NCBI RefSeq assembly: GCF_000332055.1
Contig: NZ_ALVZ01000198.1
Location: 1-52,324, forward strand
From: Xenococcus sp. PCC 7305
Lineage (GTDB): Bacteria > Cyanobacteriota > Cyanobacteriia > Cyanobacteriales > Xenococcaceae
Direction: 5' to 3'
DNA: 52,324 nucleotides
Both the position numbers and the translations under genes were made by a program. Positions 45,808 through 52,324 of this stretch are shown here, piece by piece. The notes under the pieces were generated by a model that ran no database searches, was not told the DNA's origin, and saw only the letters and a program-made list of their open reading frames with translations. Within the stretch, counting starts at the first letter, position 1. Every line of letters begins with the position of its first letter.

Positions 45808-46158
45808 ATGGTATTTAACTTCGATTTTTCGGACTCCGAATCACCACAACATGAAGAAGTACAGAACACTTTGATGCAATATTTGCGTCAACAACATCCT
45901 GAAATCCTATCGAGAATAGCCCAATCGGCTAGTCCTGAGATCAAACAAATTATTTCTCATAATGTTCAAGGTTTAGTGGGAATGTTGCCTTCTGAAGATT
46001 TCAATGTCAAAGTCACTACAGATCGCGAAAATTTGGCTAATCTTTTGGCTTCGGCAATGATGACTGGATATTTTCTCTCCCAAGTAGAAAAGAGAATGGA
46101 TTTAGAAGAGAGTTTCTCTGAATCTAGTTCTTGGGGAAATAATACTCGCGATCATTAA
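45808..46158 (+). CDS. DUF760 domain-containing protein
   Basis: A 116-residue soluble protein. QNTLMQYLRQQHPEILSRIAQSASPEIKQIISHNVQGLVGMLP and DRENLANLLASAMMTGYFLSQVEKRMDLE are the two helical parts of the DUF760 family, which is shared by cyanobacteria and chloroplasts. Function unknown. It is the first gene of a plus-strand run with xthA (20 bases), the ureE-like gene (7 bases) and an alpha/beta hydrolase. Confidence 0.88.
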   Translation: MVFNFDFSDSESPQHEEVQNTLMQYLRQQHPEILSRIAQSASPEIKQIISHNVQGLVGMLPSEDFNVKVTTDRENLANLLASAMMTGYFLSQVEKRMDLEESFSESSSWGNNTRDH

Positions 46159-46178
46159 ACCATTAGAAATACTCAATA

Positions 46179-46964
46179 ATGCAAGTTGCAACCTGGAATG
46201 TCAATTCGATTCGGACTCGTCAGCAGATTGTTATAGATTGGCTTGAAAGCAACCCCGTAGATGTTCTTTGTTTACAAGAGACTAAGGTAAGAGATGAACA
46301 GTTTCCCCTTACTCCTTTTGAAGAAGCCGGTTATCATCTTCATATCTCAGGGCAGAAAGCCTATAATGGCGTGGCAATGTTTAGTCGCAATCCTCTTAAA
46401 GATGTTTCCTGTGGTTTTGCTCCAATCATTGGCGATCGCGCTGGTGATTTTGATCTTCAGAAACGAGTGATTACAGGAATATTCGATGGAGTAAGGATTG
46501 TCAATCTCTATGTTCCCAATGGTGCGGCAATTGGAGACGACAAATACTCCTATAAATTATCTTGGCTCAAATTATTACAAGAGTATTTGCAAGTATTAGA
46601 CCAAGAAGAAGATACAGAGATCTGCATTTGTGGTGATTTTAATATTGCCCTTGAAGATCGCGATATTTATGATGATAAAGACAAAGAAAAACATATTATG
46701 TCTTCTCCCCCGGAAAGAGAAGCCTTACGAGAAATTTTAGACTTGGGGTTCCAAGATGCTTTTCGAAAATTCACTACAGAAGAGGGGCATTTTAGTTGGT
46801 GGAATTATCGAGCGGCGGGTTTTCGTCGTAATCGCGGTTGGCGGATCGATCACATGTATCTAACTTCTGAATTATATAATCGTGCTACTAAATGTTGGAT
46901 CGATGTTGAACCGAGAAAACTGGAAAAACCTAGTGATCATGCTCCAGTTGTCGTTGAATTTTGA
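46179..46964 (+). CDS. xthA: exodeoxyribonuclease III
   Basis: AP endonuclease and 3'-5' exonuclease of base excision repair, 261 residues. The catalytic set is visible: N7 (TWNVNS), E34 (LCLQETK), the GDFNIALEDRD metal and base site, WRIDHMYL, and the closing S-D-H (KPSDHAPV, H254). It starts 20 bases after the DUF760 gene. Confidence 0.96.
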   Translation: MQVATWNVNSIRTRQQIVIDWLESNPVDVLCLQETKVRDEQFPLTPFEEAGYHLHISGQKAYNGVAMFSRNPLKDVSCGFAPIIGDRAGDFDLQKRVITGIFDGVRIVNLYVPNGAAIGDDKYSYKLSWLKLLQEYLQVLDQEEDTEICICGDFNIALEDRDIYDDKDKEKHIMSSPPEREALREILDLGFQDAFRKFTTEEGHFSWWNYRAAGFRRNRGWRIDHMYLTSELYNRATKCWIDVEPRKLEKPSDHAPVVVEF

Positions 46965-46971
46965 AGAGTAA

Positions 46972-47481
46972 ATGAAAGAAATCGCACAAAAATATCTCGG
47001 GAACATTACAGAAGATTTTGCGTTGGAACAACGCCTAACAATTGCTCGTAACAATAATCGTTATCTAGAAGTTTTTTTGCAAAAAAATGATCTTGTTAAA
47101 GGTCGAATTTTAGTCGACTCAAGTTCTGGTGTCGAAATTGGAATTATTAAAAGTCGTGATTTGGTTGTTCGTGCGGGAGATGTTTTTGAAACCGAGAGTG
47201 AGAATTTAGTATTAATTAAACTCAAATCAGAAAAATTAATGGTTCTTAGTTTTGAAGATTCTCTCAATAATAATTACGATATGAAGTTGGTCAGTTTGGG
47301 TCATATTTTAGGTAATCATCATTATCCAATTCAAATTGAACAGAACAAAATTTATGTGCGTCTGATTACTGAGGCTAAAGTTCTGATCAAAATGATTGAA
47401 GAACTAGATATCCTTGGTTTGAAGATTACTTTCGAGACGAGCAGCGATCGCGAAATTCCCCAGTCAAAACATAGTCACTGA
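46972..47481 (+). CDS. ureE: UreE-like urease accessory nickel chaperone
   Basis: A 169-residue protein that reads through both UreE domains. The N-terminal part YLEVFLQKNDLVKGRILVDSS ... VEIGIIKSRDLVVRAGDVFE matches the peptide-binding UreE_N. The C-terminal part GHILGNHHYPIQIEQNKIYV (H116, H117 in LGNHH) matches the nickel-binding UreE_C. It ends with a short SKHSH tail. The start with KYLGNITED resembles the UreE of actinobacteria more than the usual cyanobacterial form. It begins 7 bases after xthA, and no urease gene is nearby. It may deliver nickel to a urease encoded elsewhere. Confidence 0.75.
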   Translation: MKEIAQKYLGNITEDFALEQRLTIARNNNRYLEVFLQKNDLVKGRILVDSSSGVEIGIIKSRDLVVRAGDVFETESENLVLIKLKSEKLMVLSFEDSLNNNYDMKLVSLGHILGNHHYPIQIEQNKIYVRLITEAKVLIKMIEELDILGLKITFETSSDREIPQSKHSH

Positions 47482-47546
47482 AGTCGAGGAAATATCGTTG
47501 CTCATGAAAAAATGTAACAATAATCCTAAAATACCGATTTTAAGAC

Positions 47547-48425
47547 ATGACCTTAGCTGTAGAAAAAACTTTTAATAAACTAGATTGGACTTGGCAAAAT
47601 CATCAAATTCGCTACACCGTAGCTGGCGAGGGCGAACCTTTATTCTTAATTCATGGGTTTGGCGCTTCCATCGGCCATTGGAAGAAAAATATTCCCGTTT
47701 TAGCTGCCAATGGTTATCAGGTGTATGCGATTGACTTACTAGGTTTTGGAGACTCAGCAAAACCCCCTTTAGACTACAGCTTAGACTTGTGGCAGTCTCA
47801 AATTAGAGATTTTTGGTTAGCTCATATCAATCAACCTACAGTTTTTATTGGCAATTCTATAGGCGCGTTACTCAGCTTGATGTTGGTTACAGAGCATCCT
47901 GAAATGTCAAATGGAGGAGTCCTAATCAACTGTGCTGGCGGATTGAATCATCGACCCGATGAGTTGAACCTTCCTTTACGTCTGGTTATGGGAGGTTTTA
48001 CGAAACTAGTTAGTTCCCCAATTACAGGAAAATTTATCTTTAATCGGATTCGACAAAAGAAACGAATTCGCAATACTCTTTATCAGGTCTATCGCGATCG
48101 CGCCGCGGTCACAGATGAATTAGTAGAAATGCTCTACGAGCCATCCTGCGATCCTGGAGCACAAGAAGTCTTTGCCTCAGTTCTCACTGCTCCCCCTGGC
48201 AAAACTCCCCAGGAACTATTACCCAATCTACAACATTCTTTATTGGTTTTATGGGGCGAGGAAGATCCTTGGACACCAATCAAAGGAGCCAAAATTTATC
48301 AAGATTTAGCTTCGGCAAATGGCAATGTCGAATTTAACGGCATTCCCCAAGCAGGCCATTGCCCCCAAGATGAAAAACCAGAAATCGTCAATCAATATAT
48401 TCTAGATTGGCTCGCTAGTAAATAA
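47547..48425 (+). CDS. alpha/beta fold hydrolase
   Basis: A 292-residue hydrolase. The nucleophile is S104 in GNSIGAL, the acid D240 in GEEDPWTP and the histidine H271 in AGHCPQDEKPE; the oxyanion hole is LIHGFGAS. A helical cap lies at about residues 135-200. The closest pattern is the pheophytinase/MenH-like group common in cyanobacteria, but the substrate cannot be fixed. It starts 65 bases after the ureE-like gene and may share its transcript. Confidence 0.85.
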   Translation: MTLAVEKTFNKLDWTWQNHQIRYTVAGEGEPLFLIHGFGASIGHWKKNIPVLAANGYQVYAIDLLGFGDSAKPPLDYSLDLWQSQIRDFWLAHINQPTVFIGNSIGALLSLMLVTEHPEMSNGGVLINCAGGLNHRPDELNLPLRLVMGGFTKLVSSPITGKFIFNRIRQKKRIRNTLYQVYRDRAAVTDELVEMLYEPSCDPGAQEVFASVLTAPPGKTPQELLPNLQHSLLVLWGEEDPWTPIKGAKIYQDLASANGNVEFNGIPQAGHCPQDEKPEIVNQYILDWLASK

Positions 48426-48429
48426 TTAG

Positions 48430-48463
48430 AAGGCAGAGGGCAGATGGCAGATGGCAGAGGGAG
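48430..48463. repeat. GGCAGA short tandem repeat
   Basis: Five GGCAGAG/GGCAGAT units in the gap between the hydrolase gene and the convergent ycf34. Confidence 0.8.
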
Positions 48464-48507
48464 GGACAAAGACTAAATAACTTTCCTCACTCCTCATCCT
48501 TCATCCC

Positions 48508-48756
48508 TTAAGTTGGAACTGGTTCTCCTGGACGTAACTTCGCCCATTTACCAGTTTCCCTGAGAAAACTGTGACAACCCACCACATCCCATTCCATTTC
48601 GATGAGATCATCGTTGGTGCGGATATTAACATTGATAGTAGGTTCTTTGGCTTCAAAATCTGGGTTCTCAGAAAGATGAGGCTGTTGATGTTGAGTTTCC
48701 ACTGCATTGTAAGTTTGACAGCGATCAACAAAATGACAGTTCACACAAATACACAT
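48508..48756 (-). CDS. ycf34: Ycf34 iron-sulfur protein
   Basis: An 82-residue protein of the Ycf34 family, shared by cyanobacteria and red-lineage plastids. MCICVNCHFVDRC gives cysteines 2, 4, 7 and 13; a fifth is C61 in VVGCHSF. The tail TGKWAKLRPGEPVPT is very conserved. Synechocystis Ycf34 binds an Fe-S cluster and is needed for normal photosynthetic electron transport. An overlapping frame (48501-48731) is a shadow. Confidence 0.95.
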   Translation of the reverse strand: MCICVNCHFVDRCQTYNAVETQHQQPHLSENPDFEAKEPTINVNIRTNDDLIEMEWDVVGCHSFLRETGKWAKLRPGEPVPT

Positions 48757-48835
48757 AACCTTGACGCAAGTACTTTCTTGTTAATGTACCTCTAACTAGA
48801 GTATATTGGAAACTTTGCTTGATTTTTATTAATTA

Positions 48836-50074
48836 ATGAGATTGAAAACGGCGAGATTAAATCTAACTCTTCCAAATTTACCTTTCGAAATTGGTCTTCT
48901 ACCTTCTACTACCTGTTTAGTGGGGGGTGCAGTGAGAGATGCCTTACTCGGAAGACACAAACCCTATTGGGATTTAGATTTTGTCTTACCAGAAAAAGCT
49001 GTCGAAACTGCGAAAATTATTGCTCATAAATATGATGGTGGATTTGTTGTGTTAGATGATGCACGACAAATTGCTCGGGTAGTTTTTCCTCAAGGCACCT
49101 TAGATTTTGCCCTACAAGAAGGAGAGACTTTAGAAAAAGATTTGCGAAGACGAGATTTTACAGTAAATGCGATCGCCTACAACATGCGACAAAGAAAAGC
49201 GATCGATCCTTTAGGTGGTATCCAAGATTTAGAGCATCGTGTTATTAGAATGGTATCCCCGGAGAATCTTCAAGATGACCCCCTAAGACTATTAAGAGCC
49301 TATCGCCAAGCATCTCAACTGGATTTTCAAATTGATTCTGAAACTAGAAATACTATTCATGATTTAGCGAATCTCTTACCCAATATTGCCGCAGAAAGAG
49401 TTCAAAATGAATTAACTTATCTGTTTGAAAGTCCCTTAGGGAGTAAATGGTTACAAGCAGCTTGGGAAGATGGGTTAATAGATCCTTGGTTGAGTGATTT
49501 AAATCGTGAAAAATTTGCCCAAATAGCAACTCTTGAGACAATTCAACAGTTTCTCACCCAAAAATGGCCAAACTTTGGGTCGACTACGCCTAAATATTTG
49601 ATGTTAGCCAAGTTATCCACTTTGGTGTCTTCTGATCCTGACATAGCAGAATTGGAATTAGAAAAGCTTAAATATTCGCGATCGCATATCAAGGCAGTAG
49701 TAGCTACGGTGAGACATTTACCAAGACTGCAAATCTTACAATCAACCATGAGTTTGCGCCAACAGTATTTTTTCTTTTTAGACGTTAAAAACTTTTTTCC
49801 TATTTTGGCACTCAGGGCGATCGTAACTGGTGTGGCCAAAGATATTATTTTGCCAATGATTGAGCGTTATCTTAACCCCCAAGACCCTGTAGCTCATCCA
49901 AAACCTTTAGTCTCAGGAAAAGACTTGATTCTGAGATTAAATCTCAACCCCTCTCCTATTATTGGTGAATTACTAACAGAAATTCAAATTGCGTATATTG
50001 AGGAAAAAATTTTTGACGCTGAAGATGCAATGCTTTTTGCCACTGATTATTTAGCTAATAACTGGGGAAAATAA
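48836..50074 (+). CDS. cca: CCA tRNA nucleotidyltransferase / poly(A) polymerase family
   Basis: A class II nucleotidyltransferase of 412 residues that adds all or part of the CCA end to tRNA. GGAVRD (30-35), the metal-binding WDLDFV (DxD at 46-48) and RRRDFTVNAIAYN (104-116) are visible, followed by DDPLRLLRAYR and ERVQNELTYLFES, which bind the template-free nucleotide and tRNA. Some cyanobacteria split A- and CC-adding activity between two enzymes, so this could be one of the pair. It is a lone gene. Confidence 0.92.
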   Translation: MRLKTARLNLTLPNLPFEIGLLPSTTCLVGGAVRDALLGRHKPYWDLDFVLPEKAVETAKIIAHKYDGGFVVLDDARQIARVVFPQGTLDFALQEGETLEKDLRRRDFTVNAIAYNMRQRKAIDPLGGIQDLEHRVIRMVSPENLQDDPLRLLRAYRQASQLDFQIDSETRNTIHDLANLLPNIAAERVQNELTYLFESPLGSKWLQAAWEDGLIDPWLSDLNREKFAQIATLETIQQFLTQKWPNFGSTTPKYLMLAKLSTLVSSDPDIAELELEKLKYSRSHIKAVVATVRHLPRLQILQSTMSLRQQYFFFLDVKNFFPILALRAIVTGVAKDIILPMIERYLNPQDPVAHPKPLVSGKDLILRLNLNPSPIIGELLTEIQIAYIEEKIFDAEDAMLFATDYLANNWGK

Positions 50075-50095
50075 ATAATATTGTTTCCTAAGAAA

Positions 50096-51037
50096 CTACT
50101 GCAAAGATAAAACAGAAAAATTATCGAGCCATTTTTGGGCTTCTTGATAGGACTTAAACTGTTTTTCACTGCGGCGAAATTCGGGAGTATGAGCCCTGGA
50201 TTTTCCGTTTACCCATTTGATTCCGTGATGTTTGTGGAGCAATTCGTGATACAGGACTAGTTCCACCACAATTTGAGGAACTTTTTTATTGTCCAAAGTC
50301 CGACTCATGACTACTCGGTCCCGCAATGGTTCATAATGTCCCAGTTTGCGATGAGTGAGGATTTTATTCCAAGTTAGACGAGGTTTAACCATCTCCCCTG
50401 CAAAGTATTCTTGATTAATCCGATGAAACATTTTTTCCAAATCGTAATGATCTCCTTGCGGGACTTCGGCATCGAGATCGGCAATCAGATCAAGTTCTAA
50501 AACAACATCACTATATTCTTCTGTTAACCCAAATTTACGGATTAATTGTTTGTCTTGGGAATTATTTCCTAGAAGGATTATCCTAATAATTGCTCGGAAA
50601 ACATTTTCTGCTGCTCGGATGAATCCTTCATTAAGTTGTAGTTCAATCTTACCTTGATGATTTTTCTTGTATTTGAATAAGCCATTGTAGTTAGTGATTT
50701 CAACTTCAATTTCTTGGATATCTAGCTTATTATTCCAGATCAATTCTTGGGATAGAGCTTTGATTTTCTTAAAGGCTGCCAAATGTAATTGGAAGTTATG
50801 GCGATCGCTAAGAAATTTCATCCAAGCATAGGCTTTGCGAGAAGGGGTAGTGAGGGCTGCGGGGGTAACATTGTTCTGCTGGCAAATACGATCTATTGCT
50901 TGAGTACAACTGATTAAATTCTGTGCGATCGCTTCCGTTTCGACAGCAGTATAGTCAAGCTTTAGTTGTGCGATTTGTTGTTGAATATTTTTTTGTTGTT
51001 TAACAATATTTTTGATTCTGAGGGTTGGACTCGGCAT
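50096..51037 (-). CDS. SprT-like zinc metallopeptidase domain protein
   Basis: A 313-residue protein. Residues 1-60 form a likely coiled coil, and 198-300 a SprT/YgjP-like domain. The zinc site is VLYHELLHKHHG (H264, E265, H268) with a possible third ligand H283 in RAHTPEFRRSE. LTWNKILTHRKLGHYEPLRDRVVMSRTLD is the typical preceding strand region. Eukaryotic SPRTN relatives cut DNA-protein crosslinks; a role in this bacterium is not known. It is transcribed 48 bases behind nadC. Confidence 0.83.
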   Translation of the reverse strand: MPSPTLRIKNIVKQQKNIQQQIAQLKLDYTAVETEAIAQNLISCTQAIDRICQQNNVTPAALTTPSRKAYAWMKFLSDRHNFQLHLAAFKKIKALSQELIWNNKLDIQEIEVEITNYNGLFKYKKNHQGKIELQLNEGFIRAAENVFRAIIRIILLGNNSQDKQLIRKFGLTEEYSDVVLELDLIADLDAEVPQGDHYDLEKMFHRINQEYFAGEMVKPRLTWNKILTHRKLGHYEPLRDRVVMSRTLDNKKVPQIVVELVLYHELLHKHHGIKWVNGKSRAHTPEFRRSEKQFKSYQEAQKWLDNFSVLSLQ

Positions 51038-51085
51038 GACAGCTATTTCTCCTCAACCTGGTAGGCGATCAATTAGTTTAAAGTT

Positions 51086-51940
51086 TCAAATAAATCTCAT
51101 ACTCAGATCAAGCCAATGAGAACGTGTAATTGGCGCACTGCTAGAAATATAGTCAACTCCTGTTTGTGCCACCGCAGCAATGCTCTCTAGCGTAATATTC
51201 CCTGAAGCTTCAATTATTATTTTTCCATCCATTGTTCGAATAAGTTGTACGGCTTGAGTCATCGTCTCTAGTGACATGTTGTCGAGCATAATAATATCTG
51301 CTCCATGCTCAATTGCCTCTTGCACTTGTTCCTCATTACTGGTTTCTACTTCAATAGTCAGAGGATAGGGCATATTTTTGCGAATAAGCGCGATCGCCTT
51401 ACCAATTCCCCCCGCAGCCTGAATATGATTATCTTTAATCATCACCGCATCATCCAAACCTAGCCGATGATTAATTGCCCCTCCCACACGAGTTGCATAC
51501 TTTTCCAGAATTCTCAACCCAGGAGTTGTTTTACGAGTATCTACCAATTTTGTGGGCAAATCCTCAATCTTCTCCACATATTTTCTAGTCGCTGTGGCAA
51601 TCCCACTCAAGCGCATCGCTAAATTTAATGCTGTTCTCTCTCCTTCTAATAAAGCTTCTAACTTACCTTCTATCTCGGCAATCCTAGTTCCAGAACTGCA
51701 AAACTGACCTTCGGCAATCAAAGGGGTAAAAACAATTGCTCGATCCAATATCTCAAAGACCCTAGCTGCGATCGTCAAACCAGCAACTATTCCATCTTCC
51801 TTAATAACCCATTCAGCCCTTCCCGGACTGTTCTTTAGTAATAATCCTTGAGTGGTTATATCTCCCCTTCCAATATCTTCCAATAACCATTGGCGCAAAA
51901 GAGATTCTAAAACTATTCCCGAGGGTATCGCTAATTCCAT
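51086..51940 (-). CDS. nadC: nicotinate-nucleotide pyrophosphorylase (quinolinate phosphoribosyltransferase)
   Basis: It makes nicotinate mononucleotide from quinolinate and PRPP in de novo NAD synthesis. 284 residues, full length. Markers: DIGRGDITT, ERTALNLAMRLSGIAT, DTRKTTPGLR (134-143), HRLGLDDAVMIKDNH (158-172), and EASGNIT with GVDYIS at the end. It is followed on the same strand by the SprT-like gene. Confidence 0.97.
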   Translation of the reverse strand: MELAIPSGIVLESLLRQWLLEDIGRGDITTQGLLLKNSPGRAEWVIKEDGIVAGLTIAARVFEILDRAIVFTPLIAEGQFCSSGTRIAEIEGKLEALLEGERTALNLAMRLSGIATATRKYVEKIEDLPTKLVDTRKTTPGLRILEKYATRVGGAINHRLGLDDAVMIKDNHIQAAGGIGKAIALIRKNMPYPLTIEVETSNEEQVQEAIEHGADIIMLDNMSLETMTQAVQLIRTMDGKIIIEASGNITLESIAAVAQTGVDYISSSAPITRSHWLDLSMRFI

Positions 51941-52324
51941 GATTTTGTAATTCTGGCAATCCTATTTTAAGTAAGGCTTAGTGAGTTAAATCCTAAGCTT
52001 TTTCGGGTTAAAGCGGTCAAAAAATAAAAATGATGTTTTTTGCTTTTTATTGAAATTTCTTTAGCCTTTATCCTGTAAGCATTTCAAAGGCTGACTCTCT
52101 CTCTAGATCGAAAAAAAGGGAAAAAAAGTTGGGAAAGGGGGTTGACTTTTATATTTAGGAGATATACATTGGTAAATGCGCGGTTGAGGGAAACGAACCC
52201 CGAGACAACGCCCAGAACCTAGACAAATCAATAGTTTGAAGAATTTTGACAGACAATTAGTACCTGAACAAAAATACATAAGAAAAGAAAAATCCTAAGT
52301 CAAACTAGGATAACTCAAAAGAAG
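51941..52324 (+). promoter_or_regulatory. promoter and leader of a downstream stable RNA operon (probably rRNA)
   Basis: TTGACT (52142-52147) and TACATT (52165-52170), 17 bases apart, form a good promoter on the plus strand. The ~150 bases after it have no reading frame, contain an ATCCTA / TAGGAT hairpin (52294-52313) and end AACTCAAAAGAAG, which resembles the sequence just before cyanobacterial 16S genes. The 16S start would lie beyond the window. Divergent nadC promoter signals must also be here. Confidence 0.45.

Noticed and set aside
48501-48731. Alternative minus-strand frame over ycf34
   Set aside because: The 48508-48756 frame matches the whole Ycf34 family including its cysteines and tail.
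1-52324. Prophage, integron, transposon or defence island
   Set aside because: No integrase, transposase, recombinase, restriction, toxin or phage structural gene was recognised.

Overview
The window is chromosomal DNA of a unicellular-type, phycobilisome-containing cyanobacterium. The evidence is a set of cyanobacterial genes (psbO, apcF, ycf34, crr7, a SigF-type sigma factor, DUF3318, DUF760, hemL), the very frequent HIP1 octamer GCGATCGC inside and between genes, low G+C, and the short tandem repeats typical of cyanobacterial intergenic DNA. I see no transposase, integrase, phage gene, CRISPR array or tRNA. The species cannot be named from this sequence alone.

Layout. 1-1380: a secreted cupredoxin-like protein and a secreted peptide with ten cysteines spaced exactly six residues apart. 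1389-11752: ilvB, a YdiJ-type FAD/Fe-S dehydrogenase, an MscS-related membrane protein, an SRPBCC protein, a receiver-domain protein that ends in a membrane helix instead of a DNA-binding domain, a YqgF/RuvX-like nuclease and a GT-C glycosyltransferase. 12174-15914: an EF-G paralogue and hemL. 16017-20499: a lipoprotein, sigF, psbO, a phosphodiester glycosidase and a small winged-helix-like protein. 20979-25580: a PGM1-like ATP-grasp ligase directly behind uppP, a DUF3318 protein and a STAS-sugar transferase fusion. 25718-30232: apcF, an acidic lipoprotein, a GT4 glycosyltransferase, htpX and an hsp20. 30668-38336: lepA, ktrB-ktrA, crr7, a CPBP protease and pcrA. 38475-40775: an RTX protein with 555-bp internal repeats. 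41001-45400: a SnoaL-like protein and a three-gene catabolic cluster. 45808-51940: DUF760, xthA, ureE-like, an alpha/beta hydrolase, ycf34, cca, a SprT-like protease and nadC. The last ~190 bases look like the promoter and leader of a stable RNA operon, probably rRNA, that lies outside the window.

The most interesting system is the minus-strand cluster 45400-41510: an aldehyde dehydrogenase, a class III aminotransferase and a DUF1338 (HglS-type 2-oxoadipate dioxygenase/decarboxylase) gene. Together with the YdiJ-type D-2-hydroxyacid dehydrogenase at 3293-6361, it could form a complete route from lysine through 2-aminoadipate, 2-oxoadipate and D-2-hydroxyglutarate to 2-oxoglutarate. Other points to follow up are the period-6 cysteine peptide, the replacement of the methyl-asparagine site by tyrosine in ApcF, the membrane-tethered receiver protein, the sigF-adjacent PilP/GspC-like lipoprotein, and the uppP/ATP-grasp pair. 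Most of the remainder is ordinary housekeeping and photosynthetic gene content.
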